Shown here piece after piece: positions 18,700-28,338 of a DNA stretch of 64,000 bases; positions within the stretch are counted from its first letter, which is position 1; every line of letters begins with the position of its first letter. A program made the position numbers and the translations under genes. Source of the DNA: Frigoribacterium faeni (GTDB lineage Bacteria; Actinomycetota; Actinomycetes; Actinomycetales; Microbacteriaceae); NCBI RefSeq assembly GCF_007988805.1, contig NZ_BJUV01000002.1:100988-164987 (forward strand), given 5' to 3'. The notes beneath the pieces are model-generated. The model was not told the DNA's origin. It saw only the letters and a program-made list of their open reading frames with translations, and did not search any database.

Positions 18700-19301
18700 G
18701 ACCGGTCCGTCGACGTCGTCTCGGGAGGCACGGTGCCGGCCGTCGCGGCGTCGCGTGCATCGAGTTCCCGCTGCCGTCTCTTGGACGGGACGCGCGTGCC
18801 GTCGAGGTTGACGCCCAGCAGGGTCAGCAGCAGCAGGAGACCCATGCTGGAGACGATGAAGATGTCGGCCACGTTGAAGATGGCGGGCAGCAACGACGGG
18901 AAGTAGAGGAAGTCGACCACGTGCCCCATGCCGAACGAGGGCTCTCGGAAGAGGCGATCGGTGAGGTTCCCGAGGGTGCCGCCGAGCAGCATCCCGAGCA
19001 TGATCGCCCAGGCCGTGGAACGGATGCGCCGTGCGAAGACGATGATGGCCACGACGACCGCTGCGGCCGCCAAAGAGAAGATCCAGGTGGAACCGCTCGC
19101 CAGCGAGAACGCCGCACCCGGGTTCTTGACGAAGTGGAGCTGGAAGAAGTCGCCCAGGACGTCGACGCTGCTCCCTTCGACCAGGGTCGTGGTCACGAGG
19201 TGCTTGGTGATCTGGTCGGCCGCGTAGACGCCGACAGCGACGAAGGCCAGCGCCACCAGGAGGCGGACGCTGACCTTCGTCGCAGAGGGGTTGGGTGCCA
19301 A
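18696..19301 (-). CDS. lspA: Signal peptidase II (lipoprotein)
   Basis: 201-residue aspartic membrane protease that cuts prolipoproteins before the lipidated Cys. Four helices are visible. The two catalytic aspartates are in GNLTDRLF and FNVADIFI. A charged C-terminal extension of about 40 residues ([16 protein letters not shown]) goes beyond the usual 160-170 residues. It lies 4 bases downstream of wag31. CtaC in this window is a likely substrate. Confidence 0.96.
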   Translation of the reverse strand: MAPNPSATKVSVRLLVALAFVAVGVYAADQITKHLVTTTLVEGSSVDVLGDFFQLHFVKNPGAAFSLASGSTWIFSLAAAAVVVAIIVFARRIRSTAWAIMLGMLLGGTLGNLTDRLFREPSFGMGHVVDFLYFPSLLPAIFNVADIFIVSSMGLLLLLTLLGVNLDGTRVPSKRRQRELDARDAATAGTVPPETTSTDRS

Positions 19302-19305
19302 GACC

Positions 19306-20145
19306 TTAGTTGGAGCCGAAGCCCTGGGCGCTGGCGGGGGCGCCGGCGGGCTGCTCGTTCGACTCGCCGTCGAGGTCGCGCAGCTGGCCCTCGATGTAGC
19401 TCTTGAGCTTCTGACGGTAGTCGCGCTCGAACGTGCGGAGATCGTCGATGCGACGCTCGAGGCCGGAGCGCTCGGTGTTCAGCTTCTCGAGGGTCTCGCG
19501 CTTCTCCGCCTCGGCCGTCTGGACCAGGTCGCGGGCGCGGTTCTCACCCTCGGAGATGAGCTCGCGGTTCTTGGCCTCGCCCTCGGAGATGAGCTCGCGG
19601 TTCTTCGTCTCACCCTCGGAGACGAGCTCGCGGTTCTTCGCCTCGGCCTCGGCCACGACGCGGGCCGCCGTGGAGTGGCCCTCGGCGATCAGGGCGTCGC
19701 GCTTCTCGACGCCCTCGCGGACGTGCTCCTCGTGCAGACGGCGGGCGAGCTGCAGGAGATTGTTGGTGCTCTCGGTCTCGTCGGCGGTCGGGCCGACGTA
19801 GGCGGGAGCGGCCGGTGCGACCGCTGCTGCGGCGGCGGGCTGCGGCACCGAGACGGGCTCGGGGGCCTGCTCGGCGACGGGGGCCGACGCGGGGGCGGGG
19901 ACCGAGGCGGGCGCCTCGGCGGCGGGTGCCGATGCCGGAGCAGCCGTGCCCGAGCTCTGCAGCTCGCTGATCCGCGACTCGCCGGCGACCAGGCGCTGGC
20001 GCAGCTCGTCGTTCTCCTGCGTCAGGCGACGGAGCTCGGCGACGACCTCGTCGAGGAAGTCGTCGACCTCGTCCTGGTCGTAGCCCTCTCGGAACTTGGT
20101 CGGCTGGAACCGCTTGTTGACTACGTCTTCCGGCGTCAAAGCCAT
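19306..20145 (-). CDS. wag31: DivIVA/Wag31 polar growth protein
   Basis: 279-residue curvature-sensing coiled-coil protein that organises cell wall growth at the poles in actinobacteria. The conserved N-terminal membrane-binding domain is MALTPEDVVNKRFQPTKFRE, followed by YDQDEVDDFLDEVV. A Pro/Ala-rich linker (about residues 85-145) separates it from the C-terminal coiled coil. That coil has three near-identical 10-residue units of the form REL(I/V)SEGE(A/T)KN at about residues 190-220. I start at ATG 20145 behind GAGGTGA; an upstream extension of 27 codons is Thr/Asp-rich and not part of the family. Confidence 0.95.
   Translation of the reverse strand: MALTPEDVVNKRFQPTKFREGYDQDEVDDFLDEVVAELRRLTQENDELRQRLVAGESRISELQSSGTAAPASAPAAEAPASVPAPASAPVAEQAPEPVSVPQPAAAAAVAPAAPAYVGPTADETESTNNLLQLARRLHEEHVREGVEKRDALIAEGHSTAARVVAEAEAKNRELVSEGETKNRELISEGEAKNRELISEGENRARDLVQTAEAEKRETLEKLNTERSGLERRIDDLRTFERDYRQKLKSYIEGQLRDLDGESNEQPAGAPASAQGFGSN
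19540..19650 (-). repeat. Internal 30-bp repeats in wag31
   Basis: Three head-to-tail copies of a 30-base unit (ten codons, NREL.SEGE..K) encode the repeated segment of the coiled coil. At plus-strand level, CTCGGAGATGAGCTCGCGGT recurs almost unchanged. Confidence 0.75.
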
Positions 20146-20177
20146 TGCCGTCACCTCGTGAATCTGTTGGATCGTCT

Positions 20178-20209
20178 GATCGTGGTCTGTGTCGATCGTG
20201 GTCTGTGTC
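20178..20209. repeat. Tandem 16-bp duplication upstream of wag31
   Basis: GATCGTGGTCTGTGTC occurs twice without a gap (20178-20193 and 20194-20209), about 35 bases before the wag31 start, in the leader or promoter region. Confidence 0.85.
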
Positions 20210-20332
20210 GTGTTGCCCTGCGTCACCGCGGCGAGAACGGGTCTCGGAGCGATCGAAGCAGTCGACGTTCAACTACACCGTAGCGAACATTCGAGGCGCG
20301 GGCCCGAGGGCCCACGGGCTTCGAGAGAGCAT

Positions 20333-20366
20333 AGCGCGTCGTCCGCGTCGCCCGGGACGACGCGCT
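20333..20366 (-). terminator. Terminator after yggT
   Basis: Perfect 12-bp stem AGCGCGTCGTCC / GGACGACGCGCT with a 10-base loop, directly adjoining the yggT stop codon. It suggests that wag31 (with lspA, rluD) has its own promoter in 20146-20332. Confidence 0.7.
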
Positions 20367-20672
20367 CTAGTAGCCGACGTACCGGAAGTACGACGCGACC
20401 GCCATGAGGATGACGACTGCGAGCATCACGAGGCTCCAGCCGAAGTCCAGAGCGACGGAACCGAGCCGCACCGGCGGGAGCACCTTGCGGACGGTCCGGA
20501 TCGGAGGGTCCGTGACGGTGTAGGTCACCTCGGCGAGGACCAGGACGGCGCCACGAGGACGCCAGCCCCGGCTGAACGACTGCGCGAGATCGAGCACGAA
20601 GCGCGCCCACATCAGCAGGAAGAACAGCAGGAGGACGTAGTAGGCGATCGTGGCGATCAGAGGAACGATCAT
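20367..20672 (-). CDS. YggT family membrane protein
   Basis: 101 residues with two hydrophobic segments (about 4-26 and 76-98) around a short region with the family sequence VTDPPIRTVRKVLPPVRLG. YggT proteins sit in division clusters next to sepF and wag31 and are thought to help membrane or envelope organisation; the exact function is not known. Confidence 0.9.
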   Translation of the reverse strand: MIVPLIATIAYYVLLLFFLLMWARFVLDLAQSFSRGWRPRGAVLVLAEVTYTVTDPPIRTVRKVLPPVRLGSVALDFGWSLVMLAVVILMAVASYFRYVGY

Positions 20673-20766
20673 CGGGGTGTCATCAGCTCACACGAGTCGG
20701 CGCGGGCGGACCGCGTTGAGAGAGGGTGGCGCGGCGTCGTCGCCAGGCCGAGCGGGACGGGCCCGA

Positions 20767-21303
20767 TCAGGACTGGGCGAAGAACGACGCCTCGATGTCG
20801 GACTCTACCTCAGCCTGCTCGCCGCTGACGGCGATGTGGGCCGGCGAGAGGAGGAAGACCTTGTTCGTGACCCGCTCGATCTTGCCGTAGAGACCCTGCG
20901 AGAGCCCGCTGGCGAAGTCGACGAGACGTCGCGCGTCGGCCTCGGTCATCTGCGAGAGGTTGATGATGACGGGGATGCCGTCGCGGAAGCTCTCGGCGAT
21001 CGCCTGGGCGTCCTTGTACTCGCGCGGGTGGACCGTGAGGATCTCGTTCATGTCGTGGGGCACCGTGTTCTTCGTCGTGGTCGAGGTCGTGGCACGCCGC
21101 AGGGGCGTCACCGGGGCGCGGGAGGCCGAGGGGGCCGGAGCGGCCACCGGAGCCACGGGCGCGACCGGCGAGGTCGTCGCAGCCGGCTGGCGGGCGGGCT
21201 GCTGCGCGGGGGCGTTGCTCTGCGCCGCGGGCTGCTCGTCGTACTCGAGCTCTTCGTCGGCGAGGCCCAGGTAGACCATTGTCTTGCGCAGCGGGTTGGC
21301 CAT
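20767..21303 (-). CDS. sepF: Cell division protein SepF
   Basis: 178-residue membrane anchor and organiser of FtsZ filaments; essential where ftsA is missing, as here. The N-terminus [14 protein letters not shown] is the membrane-binding amphipathic helix. A low-complexity Ala/Pro linker (about 30-75) leads to the C-terminal SepF domain (about 85-165). I choose ATG 21303 because of the strong site GGAGG 6 nt upstream and because family members start MANPLRK; a start 12 codons earlier lacks both. Confidence 0.95.
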   Translation of the reverse strand: MANPLRKTMVYLGLADEELEYDEQPAAQSNAPAQQPARQPAATTSPVAPVAPVAAPAPSASRAPVTPLRRATTSTTTKNTVPHDMNEILTVHPREYKDAQAIAESFRDGIPVIINLSQMTEADARRLVDFASGLSQGLYGKIERVTNKVFLLSPAHIAVSGEQAEVESDIEASFFAQS

Positions 21304-21338
21304 GTCTTTCCTCCGGATCGAGATCGTCTCGTCTGACA

Positions 21339-22037
21339 TTAACGAGGACCGGGGCGCATTCCCGTGATTGCCGTCCCGATTCGTAGGTGTGTCGCGCCCT
21401 CGGCGATCGCCTCGGCGAAGTCCGGGGACATCCCCGCCGAGATGTCCTGCGCCTCCGGCGCGAGCGAGCGCACCCTGTCGGACACCCGGCGGAGCCGGGC
21501 GAACGCGGCCCGGGGCGGCTCGTCGAGCGGGGCGACCGCCATCACGCCCCGGAGACGCAGACCGGGGGTCGACAGCACCCGCTCGACCAGCGACTCGACG
21601 TCGTCGACCGGGACTCCCCCGCGCGACGGGTCGTCGGTGAGGTTGACCTGGACGAATCCGTCGAGGAGCGTCCCGTCGTCCGACGAGAGAGCGTCGACCA
21701 CGCTCGAGCGGTCGAGGGAGTGGACCGCGGCCGCGTAGCGCCTGGCCTGGCGCGCCTTCTTGGACTGCAGCTGCCCGACGAAGTGCCAGCGGAGGCCCTC
21801 GAGATCGGAGAGCTCCGCCGCCTTGACCTGCGCCTCCTGGTGCCGGTTCTCGCCGACGTCCCGGACGCCCCGCTCGTAGAGGTCACGGACGAGCTCCGCC
21901 GGATGGAACTTGGTCACGACGATGGTCGTGATCTCCTCCGGGCGGCGCCCGACCGCGCGCGCGGCGGACTCGACGTCGGCGGCGACCCGAGCCAGACGAT
22001 CGGCGAGGTCACCGCCGACGGCGGGGTCGGACGACAT
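21339..22037 (-). CDS. YggS family pyridoxal phosphate homeostasis protein
   Basis: 232-residue PLP-binding TIM-barrel protein with [10 protein letters not shown] (PLP lysine), [31 protein letters not shown] and [12 protein letters not shown]. It buffers pyridoxal phosphate and has no known catalytic activity. It sits between ftsZ and sepF, the normal place in actinobacteria. The pgeF-like gene that often lies here is absent. Confidence 0.93.
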   Translation of the reverse strand: MSSDPAVGGDLADRLARVAADVESAARAVGRRPEEITTIVVTKFHPAELVRDLYERGVRDVGENRHQEAQVKAAELSDLEGLRWHFVGQLQSKKARQARRYAAAVHSLDRSSVVDALSSDDGTLLDGFVQVNLTDDPSRGGVPVDDVESLVERVLSTPGLRLRGVMAVAPLDEPPRAAFARLRRVSDRVRSLAPEAQDISAGMSPDFAEAIAEGATHLRIGTAITGMRPGPR

Positions 22038-22040
22038 GGA

Positions 22041-23201
22041 CTACTTGAGGAAGTCGGGCACGTCGAGGTCGTCGTCGCCGCCATCGAAGGCGGGGTCGAC
22101 GGCCTGGGTGGCCGTGGGCTCCTCGGGGCGCTTCCACGAGGGCGTCTCGCTCGTCGCCCCGCTGTCGGCGATGGCCGAGACCCCGGCGACGGGCGCCGCG
22201 GCGGACTCGGACTCGACGAAGCTGGAACGGCGCTCCTTCGTCTTCGTCGAGGGCTCGCCCCCGTCGAAGCCGGCGGCGATGACCGTCACACGGACCTCGT
22301 CGCCCAGGGTGTCGTCGATGACGGCACCGAAGATGATGTTGGCCTCGGCGTGCACGGCCTCCTGGACGAGACGGGCAGCGTCGTTGATCTCGAAGATGCC
22401 CAGGTTCGAACCGCCCTGGATGGACAGCAGCACGCCGTGAGCGCCGTCGATGCTCGCCTCGAGGAGGGGCGACGCCACGGCCAGCTCCGCCGCCTTGATG
22501 GCACGATCGGCCCCGCGGGACGACCCGATGCCCATCAGAGCCGAGCCCGCCCCCTGCATGACCGACTTGACGTCGGCGAAGTCGAGGTTGATGAGACCGG
22601 GCGTGGTGATCAGGTCGGTGATGCCCTGGACACCCGCGAGGAGGACCTGGTCCGCGGTGCCGAACGCCTCGACCATGCTGATGCCGCGTTCGCTGATCTC
22701 GAGCAGACGGTCGTTCGGCACGACGATGAGGGTGTCGACCTCGTCCTTCAGGGCTGCGACACCCGCCTCGGCCTGCGCCTGGCGTCGCTTGCCCTCGAAC
22801 CCGAACGGCTTGGTCACCACGCCGATGGTCAGGGCGCCGATCGACTTCGCGATACGAGCGACGACGGGAGCGCCACCCGTTCCCGTGCCGCCGCCCTCGC
22901 CGGCCGTGACGAAGACCATGTCGGCGCCCGCGAGAGCCTCTTCGATCTCCTCGGCGTGGTCCTCCGCCGCACGGCGACCCACCTCGGGGTCGGCTCCGGC
23001 GCCGAGACCACGCGTCAGCTCGCGACCGACGTCCAGCTTGACGTCGGCGTCGCTGAGCAGCAGCGCCTGGGCGTCGGTGTTGATCGCGATGAACTCGACT
23101 CCGCGGAGCCCCAGTTCGATCATGCGGTTGACGGCGTTGACGCCACCGCCGCCGACGCCGACGACCTTGATCACGGCTAGGTAGTTATGGTTCGTTGTCA
23201 C
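22041..23201 (-). CDS. ftsZ: Cell division protein FtsZ
   Basis: 386-residue tubulin-like GTPase that forms the Z ring. The nucleotide-binding signature [11 protein letters not shown] and the T7-loop region are intact. A variable linker (about residues 315-375) precedes the C-terminal peptide [11 protein letters not shown], which binds SepF. The start is GTG at 23201, 6-7 nt after GGAGG. The leader contains a long inverted repeat (23219-23249). Confidence 0.98.
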   Translation of the reverse strand: MTTNHNYLAVIKVVGVGGGGVNAVNRMIELGLRGVEFIAINTDAQALLLSDADVKLDVGRELTRGLGAGADPEVGRRAAEDHAEEIEEALAGADMVFVTAGEGGGTGTGGAPVVARIAKSIGALTIGVVTKPFGFEGKRRQAQAEAGVAALKDEVDTLIVVPNDRLLEISERGISMVEAFGTADQVLLAGVQGITDLITTPGLINLDFADVKSVMQGAGSALMGIGSSRGADRAIKAAELAVASPLLEASIDGAHGVLLSIQGGSNLGIFEINDAARLVQEAVHAEANIIFGAVIDDTLGDEVRVTVIAAGFDGGEPSTKTKERRSSFVESESAAAPVAGVSAIADSGATSETPSWKRPEEPTATQAVDPAFDGGDDDLDVPDFLK

Positions 23202-23218
23202 GTCCGGGCCTCCGCTGA

Positions 23219-23249
23219 AACCTTAACTCGTAAGTTGAAGGTTAAGGTT
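23219..23249. promoter_or_regulatory. Inverted repeat in the ftsZ leader
   Basis: Perfect 9-bp arms AACCTTAAC (23219-23227) and GTTAAGGTT (23241-23249) around a 13-base centre, 18-48 bases upstream of the ftsZ start. A second small repeat AACT/AGTT lies inside. The AT-rich block stands out in this GC-rich DNA. It could be an operator, for which the MerR regulator encoded at 51178-51876 is a candidate, or an RNA hairpin near the ribosome-binding site. Confidence 0.6.
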
Positions 23250-23338
23250 GTACATGGTATGCAAGTTCTGCAGTCACAAGGTAGGTGCCGCGACGGGGCG
23301 TCGACAACACCGACGCAGGCGTGTCGCGAACGACGCGC

Positions 23339-24463
23339 TCAGATGGGTCGGATGATGCCGTTGTCGGGCGCCGACACGTCGTACTTGACCGAGGCCGACG
23401 GATCGCGGGACGCCTGATCGGCCATCAGCCCCGCGAGCACCTGCGCCTTCTTCTCGGAGTGCTCGGCGCTGCCCCAGACGACCTTCTGCCCCGACGACAG
23501 CGTCAGCGCGACGTCGTCGGCGGTCGAGGCCGTCGCCGAGTCGACCGTGGACCGCAGGTTCACCGGCAGGGACAGCAGGACCTCCGCCGCCGACCGGAAG
23601 GCCGTCCCGTCGAGCGGGGCACCCCCGACGTCGACCAGCGGGACGCCCTCCTGCCGGGCGTCGAGCCGTTGCACGACGATGCCTGCGGGATCGACCAGCT
23701 CGAAGGCGTCGCCGTCCGCGACGGTCGCGATCGGCTGCCGCTCGGTGATCCGGATGACGAGCGTGTGGGGCGGCGCCGTCTCGGTCACGTAGCTCGCGAT
23801 CAGAGGGAACGCCTCGAGCTCGCGCGTGATCCGGTCGAAGTCGATCCGGGCGAGGGGCGTTCCGAGCTGACCGTCGACGGCGTCCTGCACGGCTCCGGCG
23901 TCGACGCGGTCGGTGCCGTCGACGGTGATGGTCTGCAACGACAGCAACGGGGAGAAGACGGCGACGCCGACCGACGCCCCGAGGAGGAGCGCGACCACCG
24001 CCACCGACACCCACGTCGCGCGCCGGTGTCGCGAGCGGCGGGTGAACCGGCGGACCTCCTGACGCTCGGCGCGATGACGCTCTCTCGATGCGCGGCGACT
24101 CGCTCGACGGGCCATCGCCGCACGACGACGGGCCTCGTCGCGAGGACTGTCGGCCCTGTCGAGGTACACCGGCTCGGGCGACGGACGCGCCGTTCCCCCG
24201 GCCGACGACGACCCGTCGCCGCGATCGGACGCCTCACCGTCGGAGGAGAGGTCGCGTGCGGCACCGGAGTCTCGAGAGGCGGGATCGATCGGCTCGTCGA
24301 CCCGCGCCTCCTCGGCCCGGTCGGAGGACCGCCCGGCTCGCAGCGCCGAGAGGCGACCGAGGACGGACGGGCGGCTCGCCGGCGAGTCGACGGCGCCGTC
24401 GTCCGACGGCTCGGCCGGATCCGGGCGGCGGGCGGACGGGTCGAAGCCCTCCGGCCGCTTCAC
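23339..24463 (-). CDS. ftsQ: Cell division protein FtsQ
   Basis: 374-residue bitopic divisome protein. A long hydrophilic and basic cytoplasmic N-terminus (residues 1-149) precedes one membrane helix (about 150-172). Then come the POTRA domain (174-245, starting LQTITVDGTDRVD) and the FtsQ beta domain. The cytoplasmic part is much longer than in E. coli FtsQ, as is usual in actinobacteria. It lies 34 bases downstream of murC and 137 bases before ftsZ. Confidence 0.93.
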   Translation of the reverse strand: MKRPEGFDPSARRPDPAEPSDDGAVDSPASRPSVLGRLSALRAGRSSDRAEEARVDEPIDPASRDSGAARDLSSDGEASDRGDGSSSAGGTARPSPEPVYLDRADSPRDEARRRAAMARRASRRASRERHRAERQEVRRFTRRSRHRRATWVSVAVVALLLGASVGVAVFSPLLSLQTITVDGTDRVDAGAVQDAVDGQLGTPLARIDFDRITRELEAFPLIASYVTETAPPHTLVIRITERQPIATVADGDAFELVDPAGIVVQRLDARQEGVPLVDVGGAPLDGTAFRSAAEVLLSLPVNLRSTVDSATASTADDVALTLSSGQKVVWGSAEHSEKKAQVLAGLMADQASRDPSASVKYDVSAPDNGIIRPI

Positions 24464-24497
24464 GGCCGGCCCCTCCCCTGGAGAACGGACGACCGGC

Positions 24498-25928
24498 TCA
24501 CGCCTCGGTCTCCTCCGAGACGGGGTCGACCGGGGCCGCCGCGGCGTCGAGGGCCCCCAGCAGCTGCGGGACGATCCGGTAGACGTCGCCGCAGCCGAGC
24601 GTGATGACGAAGTCGCCGGCTCGGGCGACGGCGGCGGTCCGCTCGGCGGCCTCCTGCCAGTCGGCCACGAAGTCGACCCGCGAGGGGTCGGCGAACCGCT
24701 CGGACACGAGCGCGCCGGTCACTCCGGGCTCGGGGTCCTCCCGGGCGCCGTAGACGTCGAGGACGATGGTGTGGTCCGCCAGCGACTCGTACGTCTCGGC
24801 GAAGTCGCCGGCCATGAGGCGCGTCCGGCTGTAGAGGTGAGGCTGGTGGACCGCGATGAGGCGCCCCTCGCCGACCACGGAACGCGCCGCCTGGAGAGCC
24901 GCGGCCACCTCGGTCGGGTGATGCGCGTAGTCGTCGTAGACGCTGACCCCGGCGACGGTGCCGTGCAGCTCGAAGCGGCGTTCGGTTCCGCCGAAGGTCT
25001 CGAGCCCGGCGATCGCCGCCTGCGGGTCGACGCCGAGCCCGAGCAGCACGGCGAAGGCGCCGGCGGCGTTCACGGCGTTGTGCCGCCCCGGGACCCGGAG
25101 CTGGACCGGCCAGCTCTCGGAGCCGCGGTGAAGCGTGAACGAGACCGGGCCGCTGGAGGCGACGTCGCTCAGGCGCACGTCGGCCTCGGCGTCGAGGCCG
25201 AAGGTCACCACCCGCGGGTGGTCGAGCGCGGCCGCGACCCGACGGGCTCCGGGGTCGTCGCTCGAGATGACGACGAGCTCGGACGCGGCGGCGGAGAAGG
25301 TCACGAAGGCCTCGTCGAAGGCCTCGTGCGATCCGTAGTGGTCGAGGTGGTCGGCGTCGACGTTGGTCACGAGGGCGATCGACGTGTCGTAGAGGAGGAA
25401 CGAGCCGTCGGACTCGTCGGCCTCGACCACGACGAGGTCGTCGGACCCGCCCCGCGCGCTGACCCCGAGGGACTGGATGACTCCCCCGTTGACGAAGCTC
25501 GGGTCGTGGCCGGAGGCGAGCAGGGCGGTGACGATCATGCCCGTGGACGTCGTCTTGCCGTGCGCACCGGCGACCGAGACGAGGCGCTGCTCGCCGATCA
25601 GCCAGGCGAGGGCCTGCGAGCGGTGGAGGACGGGGATCCCCTTCGCGAGAGCCGCCTGATACTCGGGGTTGTCCTGCCAGAGCGCGCCGGTGACGACGAG
25701 CGTGTCCGCCTCGCCGAGGTTGGCCGCATCGTGGCCGATCGACACGACCGCCCCGAGATCGCGGAGCGCCTGCACACCGGGGGTATCGCGGATGTCGGAA
25801 CCGGTGACGATGTGACCGGCATCGAGGAAGACCCGGGCGATGCCGCTCATGCCGGCCCCGCCGATCCCCACGAAGTGGAGTCGGCCGAGCTCGGCGGGGA
25901 TCTGCTGCGTGAGGTCGGGCTTGATCAT
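24498..25928 (-). CDS. murC: UDP-N-acetylmuramate--L-alanine ligase
   Basis: 476-residue ATP-dependent ligase that adds L-Ala to UDP-MurNAc, the first step of the stem peptide. The N-terminal Rossmann domain starts [16 protein letters not shown]; the ATP loop is GAHGKTTST; the Mur signature ADESDGSF and the C-terminal domain with [11 protein letters not shown] follow. The ATG at 25928 overlaps the murG stop by 4 bases, which excludes the 153-codon upstream extension. Confidence 0.97.
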   Translation of the reverse strand: MIKPDLTQQIPAELGRLHFVGIGGAGMSGIARVFLDAGHIVTGSDIRDTPGVQALRDLGAVVSIGHDAANLGEADTLVVTGALWQDNPEYQAALAKGIPVLHRSQALAWLIGEQRLVSVAGAHGKTTSTGMIVTALLASGHDPSFVNGGVIQSLGVSARGGSDDLVVVEADESDGSFLLYDTSIALVTNVDADHLDHYGSHEAFDEAFVTFSAAASELVVISSDDPGARRVAAALDHPRVVTFGLDAEADVRLSDVASSGPVSFTLHRGSESWPVQLRVPGRHNAVNAAGAFAVLLGLGVDPQAAIAGLETFGGTERRFELHGTVAGVSVYDDYAHHPTEVAAALQAARSVVGEGRLIAVHQPHLYSRTRLMAGDFAETYESLADHTIVLDVYGAREDPEPGVTGALVSERFADPSRVDFVADWQEAAERTAAVARAGDFVITLGCGDVYRIVPQLLGALDAAAAPVDPVSEETEA

Positions 25929-27037
25929 GATCTCTCGTCGTTCGTGGGGGTGTGTCCCGAGGGTGAGGTGCGGGCGGCGTCGATCACGAGATCGACCGTG
26001 CGGTCGGTGCCGTCGAGGACTCCGACGGTCGCGGCCTGCACGGCCATGTCGGCGACGCGCGATCGGTCGAGGAGCAGCGGGACGAGAGTCGACGCGACCC
26101 ACTCGGGTGTGAAGGCGGCGTCGTCGACGAGCACCGCGCCTCCTGCCCCGACGACGTCGGTGGCGTTGTGACGCTGCTCGCCGTTGCCGACCGGGTAGGG
26201 GACGAGCGCCGCCGGCAGCCCGAGGGCCGTCAGCTCGCTGACGGTCGCGGAGCCGGCCCGCGAGACGACGAAGTCGGCCGCGGAGAGCGCGAGGTCCATG
26301 CGATCGCAGTAGCGCAGGAGGTGGTGGTCGGGCAGGTCGGTCGAGGTCAGGTCGGACTTGGCTCCGGTGATGTGCAGGATCTGCCACCCGGCTCCGATCA
26401 CCGTCGCCGCCGCCGCCGACATCGTCTCGTTCAGGCGCCGGGCGCCGCTGGAGCCTCCGGTCACGAGGAGGGTGGGCTTCGCGGGGTCGAGTCCGAGCTC
26501 GGCCATCGCCTCTCCCCGCCGTGCGGGCCGATCGAGCGTCTCGATCTCGTCACGGAGGGGCATGCCGACCTGACGTCCGTGCCTCATCGACGTGGAGCGG
26601 AAGACGGTGCCGACGTGCCGCGTGAGGTACGACCCGAGCACGTTGGCGATGCCGGGCTTCGCATTCGCCTCGTGGACGACGATCGGCACCTTCGAGCGCC
26701 AAGCGGCCATGTACGCCGGGGCCGACGCGTAGCCGCCGAATCCGACGACGACGTCGACGTCGTGCTCGTCGAGGATCGCGCGCACGCCGCTGACGGCTCC
26801 GACGAGCTTCGACGGGAACCGCAGGGCGGCGGCCGAGGGTTTGCGGGGGAACGGCAGACGGGCGACCGTGAGGAGCTCGTAACCCCGCTGCGGCACCAGC
26901 CGGGCCTCGAGCCCCTCCGCCGTTCCGAGCACGAGGATCACGGCGTCGGGCTCCCGTCGACGGAGTCGATCGGCCACGGCGAGCAGGGGGTTCACATGGC
27001 CGGCGGTTCCGCCGCCGGCGAGGAGGTACGTCGTCAC
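25925..27037 (-). CDS. murG: UDP-GlcNAc transferase MurG
   Basis: 370-residue GT28 glycosyltransferase that converts lipid I to lipid II at the inner face of the membrane. The N-terminal loop [16 protein letters not shown] and the donor-site loop [12 protein letters not shown] are clear, as is [12 protein letters not shown]. It overlaps ftsW and murC by 4 bases on each side. Confidence 0.97.
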   Translation of the reverse strand: MTTYLLAGGGTAGHVNPLLAVADRLRRREPDAVILVLGTAEGLEARLVPQRGYELLTVARLPFPRKPSAAALRFPSKLVGAVSGVRAILDEHDVDVVVGFGGYASAPAYMAAWRSKVPIVVHEANAKPGIANVLGSYLTRHVGTVFRSTSMRHGRQVGMPLRDEIETLDRPARRGEAMAELGLDPAKPTLLVTGGSSGARRLNETMSAAAATVIGAGWQILHITGAKSDLTSTDLPDHHLLRYCDRMDLALSAADFVVSRAGSATVSELTALGLPAALVPYPVGNGEQRHNATDVVGAGGAVLVDDAAFTPEWVASTLVPLLLDRSRVADMAVQAATVGVLDGTDRTVDLVIDAARTSPSGHTPTNDERS

Positions 27038-28338
27038 CGGAGAGACCCTACCCGGCCCGGAGGGCGGCCCCGTTCATGCGCCGACTCCTCCCGTCGCCGG
27101 GCGAACGACAGCACGACCCCGATCGCCACGAGCGTGACGATGAGGGCGGAGCCGCCGGCCGATATCAGCGGCAGAGGGACGCCGAGCACGGGCAGGAGGC
27201 CGAGGACGACGGCGATGTTGATGAGCGCCTGCCCGATGATCCAGGCGGCGATCGAGCCGGTGACGATCCGCACGAAGGGGTCGTCCGTGCGTCGGATGAT
27301 CTTGATGAAACCCGTCGCCAGGACGACGAAGAGCGCCAGGACGACGATGGCCCCGATCAGCCCCAGCTCCTCGCCGAGCACGGCGAAGATGAAGTCGTTG
27401 TCGGCCTCGGGCAGCCAGGACCACTTGGCCTTCGAGTTGCCGAGTCCCACCCCGAACATCCCGCCGGAGGCGAGGGCCCAGGTGCCGTGGAGCGACTGCC
27501 AGCAGATGCCCTGGTAGGCGCTGTCGTCGGTGCAGCCCGCCATCCACGCGGCGATCCGGTCGTTGCGGGACGCGGAGCCCGAGGCGATCACCGGGATGAC
27601 GGCGGCGAGCAGGGCGAGCGGCACCAGGAGGTACCTCAGCTTGATGCCCGCGAACCAGACGGCTCCGAAGACGAGCAGCAGCATGACCATGGTGGTGCCG
27701 AGGTCGCCGCCGGCGACGACGAGCCCGACGGCCACGAGCACGACGGGGACGAGAGGGATGGCGAGGTGCCGCCAGTCGTCGAGCAGGTCGCGTTTGACCG
27801 CCAGGATCATGCCGAGCCAGATCGCGAGGGCCAGCTTGACGGCCTCCGACGGCTGCGCCGTGAAGGCCCCCAGGTTGACCCAGTTGCGGTTCCCGCCGGA
27901 CTCGTAGCCGAGCGGGCTGAAGACCAGGAGCTGGAGGAGGACGGCGGCGCCGAGGATGTGCCAGGCCCACCGCTTCCAGAACCAGACGGGGACCCGGGAG
28001 ACCACGAGCATCAAGGGGATGCCGATCGCCGCGTAGATCCCCTGGCGCACGAACGCCCCGAAGAACGAGGTCTGCCCCGACTGGATGAACGCCTCGACCG
28101 ACGACGACGACAGCACCATCACGAGGCCGAGGACGACCAGGAACAGCGTCGTGCCGAGGATGAGGAAGAAGGAGCCGGTCTCGGCCGCGAACAGCCGCTT
28201 GACCGCGACCACCGCACCCGCCTGACGGTTCGAGGCGGACGAGGCCGAGGCGGTGTCGGACCCGGAGGAGGGACGCGGCCGTCGGCCGACGAGATCAGCC
28301 AATCGGCGACGCGGGAGGTCGGACGTCGGGTGGGCCAT
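27034..28338 (-). CDS. ftsW: Peptidoglycan glycosyltransferase FtsW
   Basis: 434-residue SEDS polymerase that works with FtsI in septal wall synthesis. About ten membrane helices start near residue 55. SEDS motifs include GYESGGNRNWVNLG, the catalytic Asp region QPSEAVKLALAIWLG and DNDFIFAVLGEELG, and the C-terminal GLLPVLGVPLPLISAGGS. The predicted start overlaps the murD end by 44 bases; a GTG about 45 codons in, before AVKRLFAAE, would remove the overlap and is a serious alternative. Confidence 0.95.
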   Translation of the reverse strand: MAHPTSDLPRRRLADLVGRRPRPSSGSDTASASSASNRQAGAVVAVKRLFAAETGSFFLILGTTLFLVVLGLVMVLSSSSVEAFIQSGQTSFFGAFVRQGIYAAIGIPLMLVVSRVPVWFWKRWAWHILGAAVLLQLLVFSPLGYESGGNRNWVNLGAFTAQPSEAVKLALAIWLGMILAVKRDLLDDWRHLAIPLVPVVLVAVGLVVAGGDLGTTMVMLLLVFGAVWFAGIKLRYLLVPLALLAAVIPVIASGSASRNDRIAAWMAGCTDDSAYQGICWQSLHGTWALASGGMFGVGLGNSKAKWSWLPEADNDFIFAVLGEELGLIGAIVVLALFVVLATGFIKIIRRTDDPFVRIVTGSIAAWIIGQALINIAVVLGLLPVLGVPLPLISAGGSALIVTLVAIGVVLSFARRREESAHERGRPPGRVGSLR

